DNA of 64,000 bases from Prorocentrum cordatum (GCA_963575745.1 CAUYUJ010017834.1:139471-203470); one strand, 5' to 3'. Shown: positions 1 to 40,939, counted from the stretch's first letter. Program-made: numbers and translations. Notes: generated from the sequence alone by a model not told the origin.

Positions 1-1764
1 CGCAAAGGGCCAATATCTCTCCGGCAGCCAAACACCTGGCCCCTGCAGACTCAGAACGAAAATCTGGCCCCACAGACGCGGCGAAACCAAAGCAACAATT
101 CTCTCCACGCTCTCGCAAGACCCTCGCTGACAAGAAATACGATCACATCTTTGGCGGCGCCTTTCTTCTTCACATATCAAAAATCTACCCCCAACGAGCG
201 CTTGCAACGAACAGATGCGCTGAACTGTTGTTTTGGGGGCCACATAGGGAAGGCATTCCGTCCAACCCCAAAGCACTTGACTGGAAATCAATCTCATTCC
301 GAGAATGACAATACGCATGGGCCAGCACAGGTCGCACACTCGCGAACGGACGGCGCCCTTCGCAGAATAGGCACTGCAAAATGCAACCCCCCCCCAAAAA
401 AAAAAAAACAAAAAACAAAAAAAACGACCGTCGATGGACAACGCAAGAAACGCAAGCGTGAGCGGGTGTGGCACTGGAGCAGACACTAATGGCGCGGCAG
501 CCTCTTAGACGGCACGCACGCGGTCGGGTTCTTCGCCAAACGCCACTTCTCTGCGAAGACCCACGCGCCGACGGCCAGCTCGCATTACAACTGCCAATGC
601 GAACCCTCAGACGATTCACATGATGTCCAGATGTGGCTACATCCTACTGGCTACGAGGTGATATATACCTGGTCAGGTATACGTGACGCAACTTAGAAGT
701 GCCATGTACGCAGTGCAATATTCGAGGAGTAATGTACGTAGCCCTGCCGAACTGTTCTGGTTGCGCTGGCCAGTAAACCTTAACTCTGGAAGCTTACAAC
801 GGGAAAATCAGCGGCTTTGCTGAGGGGGGGGGCTCTCGGGCAACCTGCAGCGCTCGATGCTGGGGGGAGACATCGGGGCCGGCCTAATTCACCAGGGACA
901 CATGAGAAAATCAGAGGGCAAGGGCGGCGCAAGCCATTGACGCATGGTCTTCTTCGTCGCGTTTTACTTGGGCGCCGCGTCACGGGGGCGAGTTGGGTTT
1001 CGTTGCTCAGCTTAGTATAGGCGCAGTGGCGCGCGGTTAGTGCCGACGCCTGGGCGCAGCGTCCATGATGACGCGAAGCAGATGCACGCCAGCGGAAGGT
1101 GGCAGTGCTTCTTGGAGCGAGCAATATGGGGGATGGCGCCTCGCTGCAGCGATGCGTGATAGGAATGCATTAACTAGGTTGTGAAATCATATGCCTCGGT
1201 GTCGTTGTGATGGGTAATACGGCGGTCACACTGGTGATAGTGCGGGACACGGCGATTGTTGATGCGGTGGTCGTCGGCGGCGGCGCAGTGTCCGAATGGA
1301 AGGTTTGAGGTTTCTCGTTGTTCGGTTTGACAAGTCCTGTGCGTAGTTCACGCTCGCGTTAAGTGCGCGCGTGCCTCTCTGAATTTCGACCGCCGGCGGG
1401 TGCGATGGGGGGGGGGGCACGTGGGTTAATGGTTCGCAATCGGAATGCATGGGGGCCACCGGGCGACGCGCAGCGCGCGCGCAAGAAACCACGAGGGCCC
1501 ACTTGTATTAGGCGGGGGGCCCACATGGCCAGATGAAATTAGGGCCGCCCAGACGGGGTCGACGCGTCGCAAGAATGAGGCGCTTGTCAGACACTTGCCG
1601 GGCAGGCCCGCAGCGACAGTTCACGCGCGTCGAATGCACGGGCGGGCGAATGGCAAGCCGCGGGCCCCCTCCTTTCAAGTGGGGACGGCGTGGGCAGTCA
1701 TTGCAGCTCGGCAGAACAAGTTGCGTCGGGCTGCCACGCATTCCTAGAGTTGTCATTTACTCAC

Positions 1765-1765
<1 letters not shown>
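1..1765. other. Unassigned GC-rich non-coding stretch
   Basis: I see no recognisable protein domain, RNA gene or mobile-element end here. The only compositional landmark is an A-rich run at about 389-423. Open frames exist on both strands but look like random frames in GC-rich DNA (Arg/Pro/Ala-rich, no conserved blocks). If the HSP110-like gene continues past exon 7, its later exons would be expected to the left on the minus strand, but I found none. Confidence 0.4.

Positions 1766-1801
<36 letters not shown>
1766..1801. repeat. (CA)n dinucleotide microsatellite
   Basis: An almost perfect run of about 18 CA units is seen directly. G-rich DNA follows, including GGGC-type repeats around 1842-1870. 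Confidence 0.95.
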
Positions 1802-1804
<3 letters not shown>

Positions 1805-2660
1805 GCACTGGCGGTGGGGGAGGGGCGCAAGGGTAGGCGGGGGAAGGGCGGGCGGGCGGGCGGGGGGGGGATGGCGGTAGTGAGGGAGGGTGGCGGCGGC
1901 GGTGGGCGGGTGGGCGGCGGCGGGCGGGCGGCGCAGGTTATGGGGGGAGAATGACGCGCGGCGGCGGTGGGAGGTGGGCGGGGCGGGCTGGACGGGGCGA
2001 GCGGCGACGGCGCGTCGAAACGGCGAGAGCATTGCACTTCTAAGGCGATGCCGCGCCGGGGCGGGCTGCGCGCGCGCGCGAGGTTGCGCGCGCGGCGCGA
2101 CGTCGGCGAGGGCGCCCCGGTTCGCCCTCTCAATGCGACGCCTGAAAAAAAAGGATTCTTTCGGGCGCGCCCCACGCGGACATCCGATGGGCCAGCGGCG
2201 CGCCCTCGGCTGGGCTTGCGTTCTCGCGCCCGGGGGATCTGCGACTCGGGCCGCCATGGCGCGCCGCCACCGGACACGGGTCTCGCGCGACGATTATCGC
2301 GGCAACGTGGCGGGCGGGCGCCAGATGGGGGGGGGCAGCGGGCTCTGCGAAGCTAGACCGCGCACGTCTGCGATGGAGGCCATCGCCAACGCTGCTTGAG
2401 ACGGTCGGATTGGGCGGGCGTCTCGGCGACGGCACGCATTGGCGCCGGAGAGCGCTGCGCGCGCCGACTCCAGGCAGCCGACAACGATCCGGGAACCCCA
2501 TCGGGACGAAGCGGCGTTTGCTCGGCGCGCCCCAGCGAGCGAGTCGCATCGTGGACGCCCCCATGACCCGATCTCGAAAACATAGCCTCGGCGATCGTGG
2601 CCGCGTTGAAAAGAGAGGCGCTGGACGCGGAACCTGCAATCAAAGCAGGTGGCTTGCGCC
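1802..2660. other. Very GC-rich DNA, no gene seen
   Basis: This stretch is dominated by GGCGG and GCGCG strings. Overlapping open frames occur on both strands, as expected when stop codons are rare in GC-rich sequence. No domain or motif was recognised in any of them. Confidence 0.4.
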
Positions 2661-3110
2661 CGCGGGGCCTGAGGCCTAAGGCCCCAGGCCCAAGGCGCAG
2701 CATTCGCAGGCTCAGCGCCCTGAGCCCCACGCCCAGCGCCCTACGCCACGGGCTCGATGCCGCGCCCTGAGCCCCCAAGCCGCAGGCCCCCATCCGAAGC
2801 ACCCAGACCCGTGGGCCCTAGAGTCTGGGCCCTGTGGGCCCTAGACCCTGAACCCTACCCCGAACGCCCTGCGGGCGCCTCCCCCTCGCCCTTTCCATTG
2901 ACGCCCCGGGGCGGCGTAGACGATGGACCCCCGGCATGAGCGGAACAGCCCGGGGACGCGGCGCCGATGGGCAAGGGGCGCCATGACGCTTTTCGGCCTA
3001 GGGCCTGAGGTCCTGGGCCTTCGGCGCCCACGCCCCTGGCCCGCGGCCGCTGGCCTAGCCCTAAACCCGACGGCCTAGGGCCCGCCCACCTCAACCTCGT
3101 TGGCGCCCGA
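2661..3110. repeat. Degenerate short GGCCC / CCTGAG repeat
   Basis: Short variants of GGCCCTGAGG, GGCCTAAGGC and CCCTGAGCCC recur irregularly from 2661 to about 2860, and again around 2995-3080. The unit is roughly 10-14 bp and strongly diverged. No coding signal is seen. Confidence 0.5.
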
Positions 3111-3130
3111 GCCCGCCCCACCCCCATGCA

Positions 3131-3394
3131 TGATCTGCGTATGACGTACCTCCGCTGGGCCTCCCGGGAGCCCACGAAAGTGCCGACAGTCTCGCAGATC
3201 GCAGGCCCCCCAGGGGGCGGCGAGGTTTCCAAGTGGTCCGCGTGTGACGTACGCCCGCTGGGCCTCCCAGGAACCCACGAAAGTGCGGACAGTTTCGCAG
3301 ATCGCAGCCCCCCAGGGCACCGCGAGCTATAGTGGTGATCTGCGTATGACGTACCTCCGCTGGGCCTCCCAGGAGCCCACGAAAGTGTCGCAAC
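3131..3394. repeat. 103-bp tandem repeat, about 2.5 copies
   Basis: The string TGACGTAC followed by a CCGCTGGGCCTCCC-like block and CCCACGAAAGTG begins at 3142, 3245 and 3347, so the period is 102-103 bp. The third copy stops after the shared block. Each full unit also carries a TCGCAGATCGCAG string. The open frames across it are repeat artefacts. Confidence 0.85.
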
Positions 3395-4140
3395 CCTCAG
3401 GCACGCCCACCCAACAGACAAGACGGCGAGGCAGGAATCGGGAACCAGACGGCACGAGAGCACAGAAGACAGGAGCGAGGAGGCGGGAGAAGGAGGGTGG
3501 AGACCACACTGCTCTATTCAAAACGTGAACCCAACACCGGAGGGTTGGGAAAGAGGTGTTGGCGAGGCACATCGACAATTGTGACCACATTTGAACGAGC
3601 AAATACCTGTTGGCATTTTCCATGCAGCTGTGGCCAGGGCGCTCGAAGAAGCGACAGACAACAATGAGGCCTTCATCATCGAAAGCGTCGCAAAGCTGCT
3701 GCATGTGCTTACAATCGAAGCAGGCATTTGGTTGGTAGTAGGAGCCGATGTACTGGTATCAATAAACCCAATGCTGGATATAACCTCATTTCTGAGTGCT
3801 GACCCGCTGCCAGGTTGCATGCGCCAACTTCCCAGCTCTACTCCCCGAAGGGACATCGGCACGTGGTAGTCCAAGTGGGATGTCCATATTGTGCCGCGGA
3901 GAACTGCAAGCCACAGACCTAGCCACACAAGTGTATGACCACCTCCACTACCAAGTAGAAAAGACGCCATCGAGGTAGGCCCTGGGACTGAAGTAGAAGC
4001 ACATCACATATTATCCTCTGCGCAAAAATAACGAATGTCATGTCATGATACTGGGTGATCATATCCGGGTGTCGACGCCCTGAACCACAACGGCCGTGGA
4101 TGCGTTCGCTCCTGCTTTGCCTCCGCTCGCTGACACGAGG
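3395..4140. other. Lower-GC stretch with one unassigned short ORF
   Basis: The plus strand has a 92-residue open frame at 3591-3869 with ordinary amino acid composition, including stretches such as ATDNNEAFIIESVAKLLHV. That makes it more protein-like than its surroundings. I recognise no family, and the minus-strand frame over the same bases is also open. It could be an exon remnant or chance. Confidence 0.25.
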
Positions 4141-4495
4141 AAAGGTCACGAGACCCAAGATGACTCCAAGACGGCCCCAAGAGAGTCCAGAGCGCCCCGA
4201 GAGCGATCCGAAAATGCCTCAAGAGGCGACATTGGAAGCTCCAGAAGAGCGACGCTGATGAAGTACCACCACCCCTCTTTGATCGATCTCCTCCAATGTT
4301 GCCAAGAAGGCCTCCAAGGCCCCTAAGAAGGCCACAAGAAGGCCCCAAGATGGCCCCAAGATGGCCCCAAGAGGCGCCCAAGCGGCCCCATGAGGCCCCC
4401 AAGAGACCCCCAAGAAGGTCCCAAGCGGCCGCCGAGCACCCAAGACGCCCGAGGCCCCAAGGCGCCCCAAGAAGCCTCCAAGGGGCCTCTGGCGC
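4141..4495 (+). repeat. CCAAGACGGCCC-type array, copy 1
   Basis: A degenerate array built from CCAAGA, GGCCCC and CCAAGATGGCC motifs in irregular 12-15 bp steps. It is followed within about 15 bp by a CCT-rich tract. The same array-then-CCT arrangement, on the same strand, appears again at 7.0-8.0 kb and 19.0-19.9 kb. The minus-strand frames of LGPSWG type are artefacts of the array. Confidence 0.75.
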
Positions 4496-4500
4496 TTCTG

Positions 4501-4575
4501 CTCGTCCCCCTCTTACTCCTTTCCTCCTTTTCCTCCTCCTCCTTCTTTTCCTCCTTCTCCTCATTCTCCTCCTCC

Positions 4576-4610
<35 letters not shown>

Positions 4611-4665
4611 CTCCTGTTCCACCTCTTCCACTTCCTCCTCCTACTCCATCCTCCCTCCTCCAACC
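4501..4665 (+). repeat. CCT/CTT-rich microsatellite
   Basis: Interrupted CTC/CCT triplets with CTT variants. This is the first CCT tract and sits directly after array copy 1. Poly-Ser, poly-Leu and poly-Glu open frames over it are spurious. Confidence 0.9.
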
Positions 4666-5027
4666 TCCCCCTCTTTAGGTATGACGGCTTCCCACGCCCT
4701 TTATTCCACTGCATGCTCCTCCACATCCCTGATCAGGACAACTCGCCTGGACATCGTTGATTGATGGGTTGGTGGGTTACTCGAAGCGTCTCGAAGTGAG
4801 AATGTGGAGGCTCCGTGGCGAGTGCTGTCCCTCCCCCGATCCCTCACGTCCTCTCCGCCCGCCCGCCCACCCGCCCCCCGTGCACCCGTCTATCTCATCC
4901 TCTCGCCTCTCCATGGCACCCGCCTGAGTCCTGCATAAATATGGAGGCACCTCAGTCCTGCAGCCTCCTCACCCCAGGCACGCTCCCCGACGGGCTTGGG
5001 CTCTGTCCCTATCTCCGCTTTACCCAC
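4666..5027. other. Short non-coding spacer
   Basis: About 360 bp between two CCT tracts. No domain or repeat structure was recognised. Confidence 0.4.
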
Positions 5028-5213
5028 CACCTCCTCCTCCTCCCTCCTCCTCCTCCTCCTCCTCCTCCTCCTCCCTCCTCTCTCTCTCTCCCCCTCCTTC
5101 CTCCTCCCTCCTCCTCCTCCCCCTCCTCCTCCTCCTCCTCCTCCTCCTCCTCCTCCTCCTCCTCCTCCTCCTCCTCCTCCTCCTCCTCCTCCTCCTCCTC
5201 CTCCTCATCCTGG
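5028..5213 (+). repeat. (CCT)n microsatellite
   Basis: About 60 triplets of CCT/CTC with a few interruptions. It lies 95 bp downstream, in transcript sense, of the last HSP110 exon seen. In the minus-strand transcript it would read as GGA/GAG repeats. Confidence 0.95.
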
Positions 5214-5307
5214 CTACTCCCTGGGGAGACGGGGAATCCTTTCCGCGCAGAGCCCCTGCACCCCGAGCGCGACTCTGCCTGCCTGCCCCCCCCGGGACAG
5301 GGCGTGC

Positions 5308-31659
<26,352 letters not shown>

Positions 31660-31660
<1 letters not shown>

Positions 31661-31699
31661 TAAGAAGTTGCAGCGCCAAGGTCTATGCCGATGACAGAG
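31660..31699 (-). CDS. HSP110-like exon 1 (first recognised)
   Basis: Encodes SVIGIDLGAATSY, the phosphate-1 loop of actin-fold ATPases in its HSP110 variant. It ends at TAT, and the next intron bases GCTGGT form a GC donor. The frame has no ATG before it, so the start lies in a further upstream exon. A possible acceptor CAG sits just before 31699. Confidence 0.85.
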
Positions 31700-32030
31700 C
31701 TGGTCGCCGCTTGTTGACACAACCATCGTTTACTACACAATCCCGTTCATGACTTCCTAATCTCACCCCATGCACCCCTCATCCCTACACTGGTTCTCCT
31801 CCCCATCATCATTACATGTATCGCCAGCTCCCACAGCTGTCTCATCCTCGTCGTCGCCACAGATCCGCAACCCGATCGGTATTGTTTGTCTTCCACGTGC
31901 ATCGTATCCAACTATGCGTTTGATCCTGTGCCCTGTGCATCTCAAACTGTTCGGCCTAAAAGTCTTCTTTGTACTCATAATATCCTTCCCCTCGTCCTCC
32001 TCCTCCTTCTCCTCGATCGCGACCGCTGAG
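31700..32030. other. Upstream of HSP110-like exon 1, nothing identified
   Basis: This is where an upstream exon or promoter of the minus-strand gene would lie. I cannot point to a start codon in a convincing context. There is a short CTC-rich patch near 31,990-32,015. Confidence 0.35.
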
Positions 32031-32039
32031 CCAGTAGTT

Positions 32040-32745
32040 GGAGCTCCCCGTCGTGCACGATCCGTGCGAGATGTGCGCCGAAATAGGCGGGGGGATATGC
32101 GAATGCCCCTGGGGCCTCCAAACTGTGCACGATCTGTGTTAGTGGTGTGCCGAAGTGGGCGGGGGGCATGCGAACCCTTCCTCTGGGGCCATAAGTGGAG
32201 TTCCCTGCTGGGCAAGATCCGTGCGAGGGGTATGCCGAAAACGGGCAGGGCAGGAGAGCCCGGAATCGAATCGACAAGTCGGATCGGCGATCGAAATGAA
32301 TGCGATCGGCGGAAGTCGGCAGCCGAGTCGAGAAAAGTCGACTCGGCGGACATCGGCAGGCTGGTGCACCTCCAATTAGAAATTGGAACCCTCATCGGAA
32401 CCCCAAGTCGAATCGAATCGGAATCGGAAGCCATCGAAATCGAATCGAATCGAATCGGAGGAGTCGAAATAAGCACTGGCAGGGAGGGCGCATCCGAACT
32501 ATCCCTCAGGGGCCGTACGTAAAGCTGCCTAAGGGGCACGATCCGTATGAGGGGTATGCCGACGTGGGCGGGGGTGCATACGAACCGTCCCTCCGGGCAG
32601 GAGGTGTCGCTCCCTGTGAGGACCGATCCCTGCGAGTGGTGGGCCACAATGGGCGGGAGGACGCATTGGAACCCCCGAGATCCCCCGTGGCACACAATCC
32701 ACGTGAGTGGTGTGCCGAATTGGGCGGTGGTACCGCCTGCGGCGG
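32040..32745 (+). repeat. 71-86-bp minisatellite in two blocks
   Basis: The string GCACGATCCGTGCGAG and variants occurs at about 32,055, 32,126 and 32,212, then 32,537, 32,622 and 32,694. Each is followed by TGCCGAAGTGGGCGGGG-like sequence. A GAATCGAATCGG-rich stretch (32,260-32,465) splits the two blocks. Confidence 0.75.
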
Positions 32746-33635
32746 AGCAACACAGGAGGGGGCTGGGAGAAAATCAAGTCATATGAGGTCGGGTTCACTG
32801 CCTCCCTGCGTCGACACCCCTTCTCCCTCCTTCCTCCCATCCCCTGCTCTCCCCTAGCCTTTCTCCCCTGTGACCCCCCATATTCCCCTCCTGCCCCCTC
32901 CGATCCCAGCATCCCTCTCTCAGTCGTCCCATAATGTCCAGCAAGGCTTGACGCGATTGCCTTCTGCGCCTCGGAGCTGATCGAGACATGCCGGGACAGC
33001 TGCAACGCATGGAAAACAATCACATACATGAGTACGTTCCAGGCAGACTTCAGAACAATTCACTCGGAGCCCTTTCCCCGTCACGCATCTACACGAGAAA
33101 GCACGGTTCCTCTTGGAGACCATCAGAAGAACAAGCGGCGCTGGTGGGGTCTGAAAACGGTGATCCCGCGTCTAAAGCAGCCTCGCCCCCGAGCCCGACT
33201 GACGGCGCAGAGGGGAAAGGGCAGAAGGGTATGAGGGAAAAGATCGGTTGCGCACTGTCAGGCCTAGCAGGGAAGGGAAGCACAGAATCCTGTGCCAAGG
33301 GCCAGGGCCTAGCCAGGATGGGTTCATGTGAGCGCGTGTGTGTGGACAGTATCATTTCCTTCGGCCGCGGCCCTCCTCTCTCCTCCTCTTACATGGTGGC
33401 ACAATTCGCTCTAACGGCATCCCTGTTGCAGCCTCTCATCGCCAGCGCAGTCAAGCTCTGCCTGGCCGCCGACGCAAAAAGTGTGTGTGTGTGTGTGTGT
33501 GGACAGTCGGCGGCCCCCGTGCAGAGCAGAAAGAGGGTGGATGGGCAAAGTGAGGGCGCGTATGGAAGTCTTAATGATCGCGGTGCTTGCGGCGGCGATG
33601 CAGAAACGGGTCGCACCCTCCTACGTATATCCTCC
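32746..33635. other. Unassigned stretch with a small (TG)n run
   Basis: Contains (TG)n at 33,482-33,502. No gene was recognised; the open frames on both strands have no domain. Confidence 0.4.
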
Positions 33636-33639
33636 TCTT

Positions 33640-33900
33640 CCCTCCCGCCCTTCCTACTCCTCCATCCTTTTGATCTTCTTCCTCCTCCTCCTCATCCTCC
33701 TCCTCCCCCTCCTCCTCCTCAGCCACTCATTTTCCAACTCCTCCTGCTCCTCCTGCTCCTCCTCCTCCTCCTCCTCCTCCTCCTCCTCCGCCCTCCTCCT
33801 CCTCCTCCTCCTCATCCTCCTGTTCCTACTCCTCCTCCTCCTCCTCATCCTCCTGTTCCTACTCCTCCTCCTCCTCCTCATCCTCCTGTTCCTACTCCTC
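33640..33900 (+). repeat. CCT-rich microsatellite up to the gap
   Basis: CCT/CTC triplets. The last about 90 bp contain a repeated CATCCTCCTGTTCCTACTCC unit, about 30 bp long, seen three times before the gap. Confidence 0.95.
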
Positions 33901-34000
33901 NNNNNNNNNNNNNNNNNNNNNNNNNNNNNNNNNNNNNNNNNNNNNNNNNNNNNNNNNNNNNNNNNNNNNNNNNNNNNNNNNNNNNNNNNNNNNNNNNNNN
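33901..34000. other. Assembly gap of 100 N
   Basis: Exactly 100 undetermined bases between a CCT tract and an ATC tract. The round number suggests a placeholder for a gap of unknown size inside the microsatellite. Confidence 0.99.
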
Positions 34001-36366
<2,366 letters not shown>

Positions 36367-36851
36367 CCCTCTACATCCTACGATCGCAGGGACTGGAGGG
36401 TGCCGTCTGAAGACTCGTGGTGTTTATGTTGATTGTGGGCCAGGGGCCACACTAATAAAGTCAACGCTGGGGCGCCCGTAATTCCCCTTGGGCCACGGGA
36501 TGGACAAGCATGAGGGTCATGAAGACAACGAGGGAAGGTGGACGAGGAGGAGAATGAGCCCTGACCCCCGATATGACTGATGAGGGATGTGCGCCGAATC
36601 CCTCTGAAAATTGGCTGGCCGCGACCCTCACACAGTAAATCCAGCGATGGCGATAACATCGATCACGAAGTGCAAGATACTCTAGATCCTTGCTCCCTGG
36701 ACCACGACCTCTCGCACGAAAAAGTTGGGGGTTCACGAAAAGCATGATGCTAGAGCGCATCTCCCTCGCGGTCACGAAAATCGTAAGTCCGCCGATCTGG
36801 CGCCTGAGGCTTCAAAAGCCTGCACTACAGCCTAGAGCCTGAGTTTCAGCT
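36367..36851. other. Unassigned spacer
   Basis: Non-repetitive sequence between the microsatellite and the coding-like region. No feature was recognised. Confidence 0.4.
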
Positions 36852-39800
36852 CTACTCGGGGGGCCGGGGAGGGCTCTGCCGATGAATGGGGGGGGGCCTA
36901 CTGCAGTTTGACAAGGGGTTGGGAGACCCAACCAGCAGCTTCGCCCTAGGCGAAGCCCAGCCCAAGCTCTGTTGTACCGTAGTAACGGTAGTCCCAGAAG
37001 TAGAGGCGCTGACCAGCCAGGCCCGTGGCCTTCTGTGCAGCGTGGGGATCAGGAAAAGCAGGTGGCCCGCATGTGGACGCGGCGATGCAAATGGCGACGT
37101 CGCCTGTAAAGCCTGGTAGAGCTGCGGGTCCATCCGAATGCTTTGGAGCCTTGCCTGTAGGCTATTGGAATTCCCAGCACTCTGTGGAGCCCCAAATGGA
37201 ATTGTGGCTCTGCTCATAAGTGAGAACGACGCTGGTTGCCCTGCAGGTACTGGCAACTGCTGCACCTGAGCACGCCATGGATTGTTGGCGCACAGCATGT
37301 CGGTGGGAGTAATGCCACTCGAAGTCATACCCGTCACGTCCGCACTTCGGCCCTGAATCCGTGATCCGTCAGATCCCCCTGCAGGCGCCCAGGACTCGAC
37401 CTCCAGAATGGGAGTCGGTTCGGGGCACTTCAAATTGTAGGGGGGTCTTTGGAATGAACCAATATTTCAACGATGATGCATCCTTCGGAAATTCGCACAT
37501 GTCTTCGACGGAGAGACTGCTCGGATACTGCTGCAGGTTGCCCCACAGGTACACAAAGGGATTGACCCATACGTGTCCCACGCGGTTGTACCTGCACTGG
37601 TAATTGGGCAGAATACCTATAAGCTGGACGATGTGAGTCGGAGGAATGCTGCCGATCCGGCCTGCCGACGTGATAATATCATTTGCTGAACGCCAGATCG
37701 GCACACTGTTACGCAGCAGGTTCTTCCAACAAACCACACACAATACCTCGGAGTCGACACGCAAGCCAGACTGGATTCTGCTGTCGCCCGGTAAATATGG
37801 CCAAGCATGAACAAACTGTCTGCCCCTTTTTCTGGAAGGTGTCATCGGCACGGCATGACAAACCGATGCTAAGAATATACGGAATATGTTCCCACTGGGT
37901 GCCATGGATCAAATAACATGGTGCACCTGGAAAATCAAATCTGTGGCTCTCATATACAATGATTCAGGGCACAATATCCCAGGACTGCAGTCCATTGCGT
38001 GGGCGGCTGAGATGCGTCTCGTGCGCCTCAGAGGCGCACTGGCACGTCTTGACCTGTAGCCTGTTCTTCTGCATCCCAGCGCTGTGGCCATGCCAATCAA
38101 GTCCAGCACAGTCAATGCTTGGCATGCCCAATGACAGTTCCTGAAATGCCGGCGCACAGTCTCCAGGTGGTTGTGATGATGACGATCATATCCTTCAGGT
38201 GGCTAATGGTTGAGCAGCTCTGAAAGCTCAACCCATCCATCGAATTCATCGCAAGACGGCACTGCTCGCAGAAACCTGTCAGAGAGATGGTTGTTATGAA
38301 ATGGGCTTATGGCGAAGAGCAGTCGTAAGCCACTCTGAGCAGCGGCGCTGCTCCTCATAACTCAGCCTTGGGCCTTCATTGTTATCTGCGTTAAAGATCC
38401 CAATCAGGTCGCCCTTCTTCGAATCATACGTGAGCGCCGGGCGCTCACGCAAAATATTACGCACCATTTGGCGCGCATGAGCGCCCCTGTCGGCAAGGAC
38501 AGCGGCATCCTCAAGATCACACCTCACCACAAATTATCGATCCGATCCGCCATCATAATTGGGGCGATATGCTGGGTTGATTTTCATACAACTTGAAATG
38601 TGCAAACGGCCCCAATACTGTTGGCACTCAACGGGCACTTCCAAAGTAAGAACAAGTTGCCCCGCAGAGCTCTGAGCAGGTTGCCCCACAGAACTCTGGG
38701 CTGTCGCCGATGCTGCGGGTGCACGAGCGCCTGCCGATGATAAGGCAGCGCCTGCTGTTCCCCTGGGCGTCCGAGGAGTCCCTGGCGAGGTGAGGACGTC
38801 GAAGTCCCGGCGTTTCTCCTTTTTGATGTTGTGGTACTCGGCAGTCATATCTTTGGGAGCTGCCCCTAGTGCCTTCGACGCGGTTTCCAATAACGTCTTG
38901 TCGGTGCCACGCCGCGTCGAGGAAGCACCCCTTGATGATCCTTCCAGTGTCGGCATCAAGCCAGTCCTGTGCGTCCGACCCGGCGCAGGGCCGCGACGTG
39001 GCACGGGGCACTTCGGAGTAGGAGCGCTGGTGCCTTGAAACCCAGCTGCTGCGGCAGCTACCGCTGGCCCTCTGGATCGACGTCGATCAGAAGGTGTCCC
39101 CGCAGGTCGTCGCTGCTTGCTGTCTCCAGGGTTTAGGATAATCTGGGCTCTTCCTCTTCTTCTTTTTGGGCGGTGGTCTGAGCTGATCAGGCCCGAGCGA
39201 CTTAGACGGACTCGACGAATCCGAAGATGGAGAAATATCAATAAACGGATCTGGCTTCGGCTTGGGAGCTGCCTTAGCCGTTGCCCCTGCCGGCACCCGT
39301 GGCCCATATCGCACGGGATCCCTGCCAGGGTTCAGGTCTATACCGCCAGGCTTTCTGAGTGCCATATTCCCGATTGTGGCCTTTCCCCTGACGGACAGGC
39401 TATATTCAGTAGCACTAAAGCCTTTCGCCAACAGTAGCCCTGGCCCATCCCCCAGATCCAGCGCGGTAGCGACCCTTCTTCCTGAAGAAAGGTCCATTTC
39501 TTCTGTGACGGCGCAACCAGGATCTATCGCGGTGCCCGTATCGTACGCGACATCAGCGGCAAGAGAGTGCGCGTCGGAATACCCCGAGGCGCACCCTGCA
39601 GGAGCCGCTTCCGCGGGGTCTACCTCTTCGGCCATCGCACCAAATTCATCTTCATCAGCTACTTGTTGATCGTCTTGTTCTGCTTTGGATGAAGCAGGTT
39701 TTCCCGCGTGCCAAAGGCGATTGAACTGCTTCAAAGGATGGTGAGGTGAAAGGTTTTCCCATATCCTGATAGACCGGGATAGCTCCTCGGGCGTAGCTTC

Positions 39801-40202
39801 CTCGTCATCTTTTCTCCGTCAACTCCTCCTCATATGGCGCTGAGCGGGAATCAGCGCAGCAACCCCGACCATCACCATGAGACCAAACCCACGGTGTCCT
39901 TGTAAAGTTCGGGCTTCTTGATGGGCGTCTCCAAGGGCAGCCAGGCCTGTGGTCGGCGTATTCCGGGCATGAGCAACAAACGCCTCTGTAGAGCTTCCGT
40001 TCCTCGACGATAGCTCTTTTGAGGTCGCGCTTGACAATCTTTCTTCTGTGTTGACAGGTCCTGTCCTTGTTGAGCGAATGATAGTGCCGTCTTCATCTCG
40101 TTTGATAGTGCGAAGAGAATACCAGCGACGAATATGGCGCTCAGCCCAACCCGTGTTCAACCTATATTGCATCGCATCTGGGGGCATGCACTGACGAGCC
40201 AA
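36852..40202 (-). pseudogene. Frameshifted coding region of unknown function
   Basis: Six consecutive minus-strand frames with protein-like composition follow one another: 39,819-40,202, 39,087-39,734, 38,534-39,307, 38,294-38,530, 37,369-37,905 and 36,852-37,433. A further stretch at 37,975-38,160 in a third frame contains SLGMPSIDCAGLDWHGH. The part at 39.1-39.3 kb has a basic PPPKKKKRKSPDYP block resembling a nuclear localisation signal, preceded by an acidic Ser/Asp-rich run. The last part contains YNRVGHVWVNPFVYLWGN and LKYWFIPKTPLQFEVP. I recognise no family. Frame changes without obvious introns suggest a decayed gene or retroelement ORF, although small non-canonical introns cannot be excluded. 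Confidence 0.45.
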
Positions 40203-40908
40203 TCCAGCTTCCGCGTAGCTTTCCGACTGCTGTGACGAACTGCTATATAGCTGATCTCCAGCTCCAGTTCAGTCAAGAAAACCACCACCATCTCTAAGAA
40301 ATTAGCAGCGCAGCAATAGTTTTTCGGACCCAGCTCTGGTAGCAGACCGAGTTCAGGCATCTAATACTGTAAACTAGCGCGCCTGATGACAGTCCTTCAA
40401 TTGCTGTGCCAAACAGCTCTGTAGCTCATCTGCAGCTCGAGTTAAGTCAAGAAACTCATCATCGTCTCCAGGAAATAACGGAGCACGAGTAGTTTTGCGA
40501 ACCGTAGCAGACCGAGTTCAGACATCTTAAAAACTTAAGAAAAGGCGCCTGACGATTCTGGATGGATTGGGTGTGCCTACCAGCTCTGTAGCTCTCCTAC
40601 AGCTCGAGTTAAGTACATCAAACCGACAGCACCTGCAAGATGACACTGAACAGCCGATCCCGCCCACATGCTTCTTGGCAGTAAGAGGTACCCGATCGAC
40701 CTGAGATTAAGATGGCGAGCGGGAATAGAATCGAATATGGCGGAATAAATTCTAGAGCTCTAACGACCTCAAATTTCGAGAGATCGAATTTAAACCGAGC
40801 AAAATTATGCAAAATTTCCGTCGAGATTCGCTTGGCAACTAGCCCCCAGCGCGCCGGAATTACTCTTCTAGATTCGCCGCTAACGCTCCTAGGGAAGCTC
40901 TATGAATC

Positions 40909-40939
40909 ACTGGGAGCCGGCGGTAAACCGTGAACCTTG
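40909..40939 (+). repeat. Hairpin element copy, split by a LINE 3' end
   Basis: ACTGGGAGCCGGCGGTAAAC continues to ACCTTGGTT and then changes to TTTGCGGTTTGCGG, the 3' end of a minus-strand LINE. The right half of this hairpin is not found adjacent. Confidence 0.7.
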
